A stretch of DNA of 7,379 nt, taken from positions 1-7,379 of the forward strand of contig JAFVWD010000089.1 in assembly GCA_017501865.1 (NCBI GenBank), read 5' to 3'. The position numbers and the translations under genes are program-made. Of this stretch, positions 1 through 7,071 are shown in pieces. The stretch is from Clostridia bacterium. GTDB taxonomy: Bacteria; Bacillota; Clostridia; Oscillospirales; Acutalibacteraceae. The notes under the pieces are model-generated. The model saw only the letters and a list, made by a program, of their open reading frames with translations. It did not search any database and was not told where the DNA came from. The number at the start of each line of letters is the position of its first letter. The stretch's first letter is position 1.

Positions 1-2073
1 CCAATACGGAATCAAGAAATTACCGGTATTTGCAGCCGAGGTACCACTACCATTATTAACCTTATAAATGTTAGTGTCATAATTTGCTACGACTCTTTCA
101 TCTATATCAAGAGCAACCTTAAGCTGCTCACTTCCACCCCATTTTTCTTGACCCATATCAAATTCCAAACCTTTACGGTTATTGTTTTTCATTGGAATCT
201 GAATGAAATCAAGGGGAATCTCTCTTAAATGCTTAACAGCATATTCAATATCACAAACATCATCTGTAAATGCGTTGTAGGCAAGGTTAAAGAACGGATT
301 TCTTTCGTTTCTTTCATATTCCCAATGTTGACGAAGCCCCATTAATATGTAAGCTCTTATAGCAGGGTCCTTTTCGAGTCTTAAAAATGTTGTTGTACAG
401 AGGAAACCTAAGTTATCATCAATATGACAAACTCGTGCATCATCCTTCTTTGGTTGTGCTGCATTCAAAAGATAATGCTCATCAATAGCAAGTCTTAAGA
501 ATTCTTTTCTGTATTTTTCATCACCCGACATATGGTAAGCAACATTTAAGAATGTAAGAATTTCAAGTGAATTAATGCACTTTTCCCAAAGCCACATACT
601 TTTACCGTTAAGCTCTTCAGGATCCCAACAAGCCCATGTTGTAGGCTTGTCATCAATGTCGTGAAGACGGTATTTATGCTCTATTATATGGTCAACTATG
701 TCGCAAATAATTTCTTTTATAAATTCCTTTTCTTTCTTATCTGCGCAGAAATCATAATAAAGCGAGAAGCCGAAGAAGTGACCTGTCATTTCATCGCTTG
801 AGGTTTCACCTAACCATTCACAGCTTCCGTCAGGCGCTTTATGCCACTCACCACCATCAATCTGCATATCAAGGTTTTCACCGTAGCCCTCATCGCCTTC
901 ATATCTTACAGCACGTGCTGTAAAGCCCTTTTTGCCTGTTATCTTGGTAAGAAGAGCACATGCATTCATTGTTCTTCTTGCTGCTTCTAAAACCTTTTTA
1001 TCTTTTGTTACTGCATAGCAATAGCAAATTCCACCTAAATAATAGTGACTCCAAAGACCGTCATTGTCTGTAATATTAGGTTTGCCTGTTGTAATATCAT
1101 TATTAGTGATATCACCCATACCTGTAACAAAGCCCGGCTTACGAACAAAATATTTTTCGGTGTAATCAAACACCTTCTGTGCTTTTTCGGCAAGTGTCAT
1201 TTCTTCTTCGTAAATTCTTGTAACACCTGAATCTGTAGCGGTCCAAATATCATTACCTGAGAAAATAACATCATTTACCTTTTCATCTAACACCCAACGG
1301 GTTGCCGGAAGATATTTTCTTACACCATTTTTCACAAGAATTAAACCTGCATTTGAAGCAAAGGCAATTCTTCCGTCATCACTGAATGCAATTTTATAAA
1401 TTTCTTCACTCGGAAGTGATGATAATTCATCCGGTCCGAACCAAGAGTTATTATTATCGTAAATATAAGCACCTTTATCTGTTGCAAGCCATAAGAAGCC
1501 TGTCTTTTTATCAAATGTTATAGAGTTAATATGGAAATATGGCATTGAAGAATGCTCAGGGAAAATGCACATCCAATGCTTTCTTTTACCGACAAAAACA
1601 GTGAGAGCGGTATCACAGTTAGCCATAAGCTTTCCCGGTGCCGATGAAACTCCCTCCGCTTTAAGTTCGTTGTCATAAAAGAATTTAAACTCATCACCTT
1701 CAAGCATATAGATATTATTTTCAGTGATAAGCATTGTTTCCGTTGCATATGTAATTCCTTTAACCTCTTCATCTAAGGTTTGCATTTCGCGAATTTTACC
1801 GTTTTCACAAATGTAAACAGTTTTACCTGCAGCAAAATAAACCACACCGTCTTTACCCTGTGCAATTACATTTACCGCATCGCAATTAAAAGCACCAAAG
1901 GAACCGTCCTTCTTTGAATAATTAATACCGTTTTCAGTACCGATATAAATTGTACCATCACCTGAAGCACCAAGACATAAAGCCTTATCTGCCAGAAGAC
2001 CTTGTTCAGCATTGTAAACTTCACACATTCTCTGTGCAAATTTATTTGATTTATAAACACCTTTTCTTTCCAT
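1..2073 (-). CDS. Two-component-regulator-type beta-propeller protein with C-terminal six-hairpin-like helical domain (3' end beyond window)
   Basis: An uninterrupted frame of 691 codons runs off the left edge without a stop. The ATG at 2073 follows AGGAG (2080-2084) with a 6-base spacer. Residues about 20-290 form blade-like repeats of the Reg_prop kind, for example IYIGTENGI (42-50), LWLATDKGAYIY (194-205) and IWTATDSGV (276-284). After a linker, residues about 337-691 are mostly helical and carry DNDGLW (337-342), ITGKKGF (378-384), GGEWH (407-411), a CEWLGETSSDEMTGH block (418-432), NSLEILTFL (501-509) and LREIPLDFI (616-624). I recall this arrangement from unannotated propeller proteins of Bacteroidetes and other phyla that are assigned to the six-hairpin glycosidase-like fold. 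The activity is unknown to me; the conserved acidic residues E419, E423, D427 and E428 are candidate active-site residues by inference only. There is no signal peptide or membrane segment, and 17 cysteines are present, which suggests a cytoplasmic protein. The family call is moderately sure; the function is not known. Confidence 0.8.
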   Translation of the reverse strand, partial: MERKGVYKSNKFAQRMCEVYNAEQGLLADKALCLGASGDGTIYIGTENGINYSKKDGSFGAFNCDAVNVIAQGKDGVVYFAAGKTVYICENGKIREMQTLDEEVKGITYATETMLITENNIYMLEGDEFKFFYDNELKAEGVSSAPGKLMANCDTALTVFVGKRKHWMCIFPEHSSMPYFHINSITFDKKTGFLWLATDKGAYIYDNNNSWFGPDELSSLPSEEIYKIAFSDDGRIAFASNAGLILVKNGVRKYLPATRWVLDEKVNDVIFSGNDIWTATDSGVTRIYEEEMTLAEKAQKVFDYTEKYFVRKPGFVTGMGDITNNDITTGKPNITDNDGLWSHYYLGGICYCYAVTKDKKVLEAARRTMNACALLTKITGKKGFTARAVRYEGDEGYGENLDMQIDGGEWHKAPDGSCEWLGETSSDEMTGHFFGFSLYYDFCADKKEKEFIKEIICDIVDHIIEHKYRLHDIDDKPTTWACWDPEELNGKSMWLWEKCINSLEILTFLNVAYHMSGDEKYRKEFLRLAIDEHYLLNAAQPKKDDARVCHIDDNLGFLCTTTFLRLEKDPAIRAYILMGLRQHWEYERNERNPFFNLAYNAFTDDVCDIEYAVKHLREIPLDFIQIPMKNNNRKGLEFDMGQEKWGGSEQLKVALDIDERVVANYDTNIYKVNNGSGTSAANTGNFLIPYW

Positions 2074-2097
2074 AATTGACTCCTGTTCTCAATAGTA

Positions 2098-2129
2098 ACA
2101 GTCGAACACACAACTGTGTGTTCGGCCGT
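2098..2129. repeat. Inverted repeat (hairpin) between the clp and propeller genes
   Basis: CGAACACACA (2103-2112) and its exact reverse complement TGTGTGTTCG (2115-2124) form a stem of 9-10 pairs. With one G-U pair and one mismatch it extends outward to 2098-2129. A T-rich run (2131-2140) follows only when the sequence is read on the plus strand, where no gene is present. Read with the genes, the hairpin is preceded by an A-rich run and followed by TACTATTG, so it is not a standard intrinsic terminator for clp. It lies about 14 bases upstream of the Shine-Dalgarno of the propeller gene. It could be an operator, a leader or mRNA-stability hairpin, or a terminator against antisense transcription. 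Confidence 0.75.
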
Positions 2130-2132
2130 CTT

Positions 2133-4433
2133 TTATTTTTTATACGAAACCTTAACCTCGTTTTCAACTGCATTCACACATATTTCGCTTGTTTCTTTTT
2201 CAGCCCGCTCAATAAGTATATCTGCAATTTCATCTTCAATATCTTTTCTGATATTTCTTCTTATATCTCTTGCACCTCTGCCGCCGTCAACCGACTTTTC
2301 GGCAATAATTTCAGAAACGCCATCACCAACAACAAAATTAATACCTTTGTCTTTAAGTGGTTCCTTAAGCTCTGCAATAAGAATTTCTGCTATTTTAACA
2401 AGGTTTTCTTTATTGAGATTATTAAAGAAAATGATTTCATCTACCCTGCCTATAAACTCAGGTCGCAAGAAATCCTTCAATGCTTTCATAGATTTATCCC
2501 TTGAATATTCATTAGCATCACGGTTAAATCCTAAAGCCGACTCCTTTTGCTCACTACCTGCATTAGAAGTCATAATAATTACTGTATTTTCAAATCCTAC
2601 AGTTCTACCCTGAGCATCGCTCGTTTTTCCTTCGTCGAGTATCTGAAGAAGTATGTTAAGAACATCCGGATGAGCCTTTTCAATTTCATCGAAAAGTATT
2701 ACCGAATACGGCTTTCTTCTTACTTTTTCAGTTAACTGACCGGCTTCATCGTAACCAACGTACCCGGGTGGTGAACCTATAAGCCGCGAAACACTATGCT
2801 TTTCCATAAATTCAGACATATCAAGTCTTATGAGTGTCTCAGGTGTTTCGAACAACTCGTTTGCCAACTGCTTTACAAGCTCTGTTTTACCTACACCCGT
2901 AGGGCCGACAAAAATGAAAGATGCAGGGCGTCTTACTGCGGAAATCTGAACTCTGCTACGCTTTATCGCTGTGCAAAGAGCCTCTACCGCTTCATCCTGA
3001 CCTATTATTCTGCTCTTTAGTTTCACTTCAAGTGTTGAAAGCTTCTTTAAATCATTTTCTATTATTTTTGTTGTAGGAATACCAGTCCAAAGATTTATTA
3101 CCTTTGCTAAATCTGCCTCTGTAACAGCATTATCTGAAGCTTTTTTCTTAAGCTCCTCTTCAGAAGCCTCAAGCTTCATCTTCTCAGCTTTTGCGTAACT
3201 GAGTTTTTCGTAATCAATCTCGCCTTCAGTAACATTTACAATATCTTCGATTTCTTCATCGAGTCTTTCCAACTCTTTTTTAAGCTTATCGTAATCACTG
3301 ATAGCGACATTACGAAGATTTGCACAGGTACATGCTTCATCGAGCAAATCAATTGCTTTATCAGGTAAAAACCTGTCATTAATGTATCTTTCGGAAAGTG
3401 TTACTGCTTTGTACACCAAATTGTCACTGATAGAAACTCTGTGATACTCCTCGTAATACTCTTTTATACCCAAAAGCATATTGTAGCAATCAGAAATTGA
3501 TGGTTCTTCCACCTTTACAGGCTGAAAACGTCTTTCAAGAGCTGCATCTTTTTCTATATGCTTTCTGTATTCATTAAATGTAGTAGCACCTATAACCTGA
3601 ATTTCACCACGGGAAAGTGCGGGTTTCAATATATTTGCAGCGTTCATTGAACCCTCTGCATCACCTGTACCAACGAGGTTATGAACCTCATCTATAAAGA
3701 GAATTATATTGCCTTCCTGTTTAACCTCGTCAACAAGCCCTTTTATTCTGCTTTCAAATTGACCTCGGAACTGTGTGCCTGCAACAAGTGCTGTAAGGTC
3801 TAAAAGATGTATTTCTTTATCATAAATCTTTGCAGGAACCTCACCATTTGCAATTTTCAACGCAAGACCTTCTGCTATTGCAGTTTTACCAACACCCGGC
3901 TCACCAATTAAGCACGGATTATTTTTAGTTCTTCTGCAGAGTATCTGAATAACTCTGTTAATCTCTGTTTCTCTGCCGATTATTCTGTCAATTTTGCCAT
4001 CCCGAGCTTTACCTGTAAGGTCGGTGCAATAGAGATCAAGAAATTTCCTTTTGCTTTTTTTCTTTCTTTTTTTAGATTTTTTGCCGGAATCAGCTTCTTC
4101 AACTTCTTCTGCATCAGCTTCTTCAGCATCATTATTTTTTGACTTAGGGGTATCTGAGCTGAATAAATTCTGCAAGAAAGGCATTGTACCTGCTCCGCCC
4201 GGTTGAAAGCTGTCCATATCACCGAACATATCACCGAATTGCTCGCTTACTGCTTCTATATCATCATCGGTAATCCCCATATTTTCCATCATTTGCTTAA
4301 TAGGACCTATATTTAAATCCATAGCACACTTAATGCAAAAACCTTCTTGTGTAGTTTTTTCGCCTTCAATTTTTGAAACGAAAATAACAGCAGGACGTTT
4401 TTTGCATTTTGAACACATCATTTTGTTATCCAT
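2133..4433 (-). CDS. clpE: ClpE-like ATP-dependent Clp protease ATP-binding subunit (AAA+ unfoldase with N-terminal zinc finger)
   Basis: This 766-residue Hsp100 unfoldase probably feeds substrates to ClpP in the cytoplasm. It begins with a zinc-finger motif, CSKC (7-10) and CIKC (33-36), instead of the Clp_N repeats of ClpC and ClpA; that is the ClpE arrangement. A linker follows, with an acidic stretch (102-115) and then a very basic one (118-130). The first ATPase domain has Walker A GEPGVGKT (177-184), Walker B ILFIDE (244-249), pore loop GTQFRG (219-224) and arginines 301-302. A short coiled-coil middle region (about 379-431) is charged and UVR-like. The second ATPase domain has Walker A GPTGVGKT (510-517), Walker B ILFDE (579-583), pore loop GYVG (557-560) and a sensor-2 region GGRGAR (717-722). 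LGF at 634-636 matches the ClpP-docking loop. The start is supported by AGGAG 6 bases upstream of the ATG. No CtsR or CIRCE site is seen upstream. It may be labelled ClpC-like in databases. Confidence 0.93.
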   Translation of the reverse strand: MDNKMMCSKCKKRPAVIFVSKIEGEKTTQEGFCIKCAMDLNIGPIKQMMENMGITDDDIEAVSEQFGDMFGDMDSFQPGGAGTMPFLQNLFSSDTPKSKNNDAEEADAEEVEEADSGKKSKKRKKKSKRKFLDLYCTDLTGKARDGKIDRIIGRETEINRVIQILCRRTKNNPCLIGEPGVGKTAIAEGLALKIANGEVPAKIYDKEIHLLDLTALVAGTQFRGQFESRIKGLVDEVKQEGNIILFIDEVHNLVGTGDAEGSMNAANILKPALSRGEIQVIGATTFNEYRKHIEKDAALERRFQPVKVEEPSISDCYNMLLGIKEYYEEYHRVSISDNLVYKAVTLSERYINDRFLPDKAIDLLDEACTCANLRNVAISDYDKLKKELERLDEEIEDIVNVTEGEIDYEKLSYAKAEKMKLEASEEELKKKASDNAVTEADLAKVINLWTGIPTTKIIENDLKKLSTLEVKLKSRIIGQDEAVEALCTAIKRSRVQISAVRRPASFIFVGPTGVGKTELVKQLANELFETPETLIRLDMSEFMEKHSVSRLIGSPPGYVGYDEAGQLTEKVRRKPYSVILFDEIEKAHPDVLNILLQILDEGKTSDAQGRTVGFENTVIIMTSNAGSEQKESALGFNRDANEYSRDKSMKALKDFLRPEFIGRVDEIIFFNNLNKENLVKIAEILIAELKEPLKDKGINFVVGDGVSEIIAEKSVDGGRGARDIRRNIRKDIEDEIADILIERAEKETSEICVNAVENEVKVSYKK
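2139..2167 (-). promoter_or_regulatory. Candidate sigma-A promoter for the propeller gene
   Basis: On the minus strand TTGAAA (2162-2167) and TATAAA (2139-2144) are separated by exactly 17 bases; each matches the consensus at 5 of 6 positions. The site lies inside the last codons of the clp gene and would start transcription near 2132, giving a leader of about 60 bases that contains the hairpin at 2098-2129. It overlaps coding sequence in an AT-rich genome, so a chance match is possible. Confidence 0.4.
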
Positions 4434-4459
4434 TAATTTCTCCTGAAAATATTAGTAAA

Positions 4460-4488
4460 ATTATTTAGTACGATAATAATCGTGTGAA
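4460..4488 (-). promoter_or_regulatory. Candidate sigma-A promoter for the clp gene
   Basis: TTCACA (4483-4488) and AATAAT (4460-4465) on the minus strand are 17 bases apart, each one mismatch from the sigma-A consensus. They lie in the 60-base non-coding gap between pgsA and clp. Transcription would begin near 4453, leaving a leader of about 20 bases that holds the AGGAG of clp. There is no terminator hairpin between pgsA and clp, so read-through from the upstream operon is also likely. Confidence 0.45.
4470..4483. repeat. Short inverted repeat inside the clp promoter spacer
   Basis: ACGAT (4470-4474) and ATCGT (4479-4483) are exact reverse complements around an AATA centre. The palindrome fills most of the spacer between the proposed -10 and -35 boxes and touches the -35 edge, where a repressor would be expected to bind. 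It does not match the CtsR or CIRCE patterns. With arms of only 5 bases it could be a chance occurrence. Confidence 0.35.
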
Positions 4489-4493
4489 AATTA

Positions 4494-5105
4494 TTATTTT
4501 TTCGCGTTCTTTTCTTTTACCTGACGGATAACGTCCGGAATATAGCTAAAGAAAGCTACCATTGTAAGTATTGCCGAAATTACAACAAGTATCATCATAA
4601 GAGGATTTGGAATTGTGAAAATATTATTGAAAGCACCTACTTCAGGACCAAAACCAATTATGAAAATCATTACAACATAAAATGCAAGTGTTGCAACCTT
4701 ACCGTAAATTTCAGCTGCACCCGGACGAAGACCTATACTGAGCATAATTACACTACCCAGAACCATTATAAATTCCTTACCTATAAACACAAGAAAAACC
4801 CAGCTGAAAGCCTTAAGCATAGTATCTTCTGCATTATTGAAGGTTAAGAATAAAATTATCGCAAGTGTAATTTGTGTTAATTTATCTGCCAACGGGTCGA
4901 GCATTTTGCCAAGTGCACTGATTTGATTGAATTTTCTTGCGATTTTTCCGTCAACAAAATCAGAAAGTCCTGAAAGGGCAAGAATAACAACTGCTGTAAC
5001 GTATTGCTCCTGCATAAAATAATAAGCAAAAAACGGTATAAGAATAATTCTTATAACACTTATTAAATTCGGAATAGTTAAACAGCCTTTAAATAAATCT
5101 TTCAT
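4494..5105 (-). CDS. pgsA: CDP-diacylglycerol--glycerol-3-phosphate 3-phosphatidyltransferase (phosphatidylglycerophosphate synthase)
   Basis: This integral membrane enzyme joins CDP-diacylglycerol and glycerol-3-phosphate to give phosphatidylglycerophosphate and CMP, the committed step to phosphatidylglycerol and cardiolipin. The 203-residue protein has the full CDP-alcohol phosphotransferase signature D-x2-DG-x2-AR-x8-G-x3-D-x3-D, with D49, D52, G53, A56, R57, G66, D70 and D74 all present. The N-terminal IPNLISVIRI (11-20), with a proline-asparagine and an arginine before the first membrane helix, is typical of PgsA rather than phosphatidylserine synthase. Several hydrophobic helices follow (about 17-45, 75-90, 97-122, 135-151, 167-187), and the tail is basic. 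Its length fits the family. The ATG lies 8 bases after GAGG; a second ATG just upstream is out of frame. It starts 18 bases after the CvpA-family gene, so it is probably co-transcribed with it. It ends with tandem TAA stops. Confidence 0.93.
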   Translation of the reverse strand: MKDLFKGCLTIPNLISVIRIILIPFFAYYFMQEQYVTAVVILALSGLSDFVDGKIARKFNQISALGKMLDPLADKLTQITLAIILFLTFNNAEDTMLKAFSWVFLVFIGKEFIMVLGSVIMLSIGLRPGAAEIYGKVATLAFYVVMIFIIGFGPEVGAFNNIFTIPNPLMMILVVISAILTMVAFFSYIPDVIRQVKEKNAKK

Positions 5106-5123
5106 ACATAAAACCTCTTTGCT

Positions 5124-5837
5124 TTAACTAAATATTTTTAATAACGGATTGTTATTATTTACAAACTCATAAATTTTGGATGTACTTACGAGCGATGATA
5201 AGAATTCATCATCAGACTGTCCGACAATAAAGAAAAGAATTGTACAAACGATAACTAAAACAATAACTGATTTAATTACACCGAATACCCCGCCCAATAA
5301 GCCGTTAACTTCTCTTACAACAGGTATTTTGCTTATAGTATCATCAAAAATGCGCACGATAAATTTAACAAGTAAAACTGCTAAAATAAACAAAACAACA
5401 AGAACAAGGGACTGTGTAAATGTAAGCAAAACATTATCTGCTATATTAACCATAAAGCTTTCCACAAGTGCCTCTGTATCTGCCGGCTTCTGTTTAATAA
5501 TAGCATCTGAAATTGCAGAAACATTAAATCCAAAACACTCTGCAAGCCTAAGTGCATTCTGCGGTAATTCGCTGATTAAAGTTGCAATATTCTCATCATT
5601 GTTTGATAAACCCATTTTTGAATCAGAAATTGCATTTGTAAGCTGAGACTTAATCATACCACGCACAAAAGAATCATAAGCAAATTTTGCTACAGGCTCT
5701 GCCAATATATAAGCTAAAATCCCTGCAATTATTGTTGACAAACCATCGAACAAAGCCTCAACAAAACCTTTCTTCACAGCTAAAATAACAATCGCTGCAA
5801 TTAAAACGATAAAAGCAATATCTAAAACCATTGTCAT
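5124..5837 (-). CDS. CvpA family membrane protein
   Basis: The 237-residue protein has four predicted membrane helices (about 4-22, 29-50, 137-162, 183-206). A roughly 80-residue soluble segment (54-133) separates the second and third, which makes it longer than E. coli CvpA (about 160 residues). The IPVVREVNGLLGGVFGVIK stretch (171-189) before the last helix is the recognisable CvpA-family signature. Family members are linked to colicin V production in E. coli and to envelope stress tolerance; the molecular activity is not settled, and the role here is unknown. The start is well supported by AAGGAGG (5845-5851) 7 bases upstream, the strongest Shine-Dalgarno site in the window. The gene starts 16 bases after the DUF5711-like gene, which points to one operon. 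The short tail after the last helix is rich in asparagine (NNNN at 227-230). Confidence 0.85.
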   Translation of the reverse strand: MTMVLDIAFIVLIAAIVILAVKKGFVEALFDGLSTIIAGILAYILAEPVAKFAYDSFVRGMIKSQLTNAISDSKMGLSNNDENIATLISELPQNALRLAECFGFNVSAISDAIIKQKPADTEALVESFMVNIADNVLLTFTQSLVLVVLFILAVLLVKFIVRIFDDTISKIPVVREVNGLLGGVFGVIKSVIVLVIVCTILFFIVGQSDDEFLSSLVSTSKIYEFVNNNNPLLKIFS

Positions 5838-5853
5838 AAGAATACCTCCTTAA

Positions 5854-7071
5854 TTATATTGTAAAGCCGAGTTCAAGTTCGCTGTCGCCAAAAGAGTAAC
5901 ATCTTGAAACACAGCCTAATGAATGTACAAAACAGTACTTGTCAGTAGGATAAATACCGTAAAGCTTACCTATTACATCTATATTACCTACATTTCTTCC
6001 TTTAAGATTATATACCATTATGCAATTTTCCGCAAGAGCAAATATGTACTTATTACTCATTAACATTGAAGAAACCTTATAGTCAAGCGCAATGCTTTTC
6101 TTAAGCTTGCCTGCTGCTGAATAAATTGAAATATCGAAAACATTTGCACTACCGTACTTTGCAAGACAAGTTGCATAGCTTCCGCTTTCGTTAAAATCAA
6201 AAGCAATAAACTCACTTTCAAAATATTTTGCAACCTCTTTGAATTCATCTCCGTTTTTCTTAATCTGATAAATACCTGTATTAGAAAACACGGTTAATGT
6301 TGAAGGATTTGTAAACTGTAAATCAAGCGCTACAATATCTGCAAGCTTCTGTGTATTCAGTGCAGAGCTGTACTCAAATCCGAAAAAGTGCACTACTGTA
6401 TAAATTGCACCGTTCTCAGCATTCATTGTTGCAACACCGGCAAACTTACCGTCATCTGAAAGTGTTATTGAAGAAATATGCTCATAGGCACAGTTCCATT
6501 GAAATCTTACTTCGCCCTGTTTGTCAAATACAGCTAAAACACTTGTCGATTTCTCGCCTCTTATAGCAAATGCATAATTACCGTTCTCACCGTATTCTGC
6601 TGTTATTATAACTCCCGAAGTATTTCCTGATGCAATTTTTTCTTTTTCCGTAATTAATATGTATCCGGTTCCGTTCCTGTCAAAAACAACTGCTTTTTTG
6701 TTATTGATTGAAAATGCCGGTCTCGAAAAAGTGTGCTTTTCATTTAAAACGAGTGTACCGTTCGAATCATAGACAGAGACAGATTTATCTGACAATATTA
6801 AAAGGCTGTCGCCTATTATTCCCATATTAATAACATCGTCACTTTCAATAGCAAACGGATAATTTTTTCCTCCGCCAAATACACTTGTAGCTATTCTTGC
6901 CGAAATTGCATCTACAGGCAAAATACCGATAGCCGAAGCAAGAAAAGTAATCAAAAACACAAATACAAGTGTAAATGAAATTATTGAAATTGCCCTTTGC
7001 TTCGGAGAAAGTCTTTTTACCCGTTTTTCTAACGAATAACCAGTATTCAATTCTTTAAGCTTTAGCTTCAT
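5854..7071 (-). CDS. DUF5711-like membrane-anchored beta-propeller protein
   Basis: The 405-residue protein has a basic cytoplasmic N-terminus (KRVKRLSPKQR, 16-26), one membrane helix (about 28-50), and a large domain predicted to lie outside the cytoplasm. That domain consists of repeated beta-strand units of the kind 'VSVYDSNGTLV' (98-108), 'VLAVFDKQGEV' (178-188) and 'ISIYSAAGKL' (314-323), as in a beta-propeller. I assign it to the DUF5711 type from this architecture and from its place before a CvpA-family gene; its function is unknown. A longer reading frame opens at 7158, but its first 29 codons lie wholly inside truA and lack a ribosome-binding site. The ATG at 7071 has GGAAG 8 bases upstream and overlaps the end of truA by 17 bases, a typical coupled start, so I chose it. 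Six cysteines are present in the outer domain. The family name is less certain than the architecture. Confidence 0.75.
   Translation of the reverse strand: MKLKLKELNTGYSLEKRVKRLSPKQRAISIISFTLVFVFLITFLASAIGILPVDAISARIATSVFGGGKNYPFAIESDDVINMGIIGDSLLILSDKSVSVYDSNGTLVLNEKHTFSRPAFSINNKKAVVFDRNGTGYILITEKEKIASGNTSGVIITAEYGENGNYAFAIRGEKSTSVLAVFDKQGEVRFQWNCAYEHISSITLSDDGKFAGVATMNAENGAIYTVVHFFGFEYSSALNTQKLADIVALDLQFTNPSTLTVFSNTGIYQIKKNGDEFKEVAKYFESEFIAFDFNESGSYATCLAKYGSANVFDISIYSAAGKLKKSIALDYKVSSMLMSNKYIFALAENCIMVYNLKGRNVGNIDVIGKLYGIYPTDKYCFVHSLGCVSRCYSFGDSELELGFTI

Noticed and set aside
1..3. Leftmost gene read as a truncated pseudogene
   Set aside because: The frame is open to the window edge with no stop or shift. 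The missing end is due to the window boundary.
1518..2111. Minus-strand frames of 79 and 84 codons within the leftmost gene region
   Set aside because: They are alternative frames of the long propeller gene, which has clear blade motifs and its own ribosome-binding site.
2103..2124. Possible LexA (SOS) box because of the GAAC...GTTC ends
   Set aside because: The Gram-positive LexA site has 4 bases between GAAC and GTTC. Here 12 bases separate them, so the spacing is wrong.
2076..2613. Two overlapping plus-strand frames of 142 and 165 codons opposite the clp gene
   Set aside because: They are antisense to a strongly conserved AAA+ domain, have low-complexity Ser/Leu/Ile/Phe-rich translations, and have no convincing ribosome-binding site. 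They are shadows of clp.
4040..4140. Possible frameshift or low-complexity insertion in the clp gene at the Lys/Glu-rich stretch
   Set aside because: The frame stays open on both sides and continues directly into the first ATPase domain. Charged linkers are common at this position, so no break is indicated.
5176..5646. Plus-strand frame of 156 codons
   Set aside because: It lies wholly opposite the CvpA-family gene, is Thr/Ser/Ile-rich with no recognisable domain, and has no Shine-Dalgarno. It is a shadow frame.
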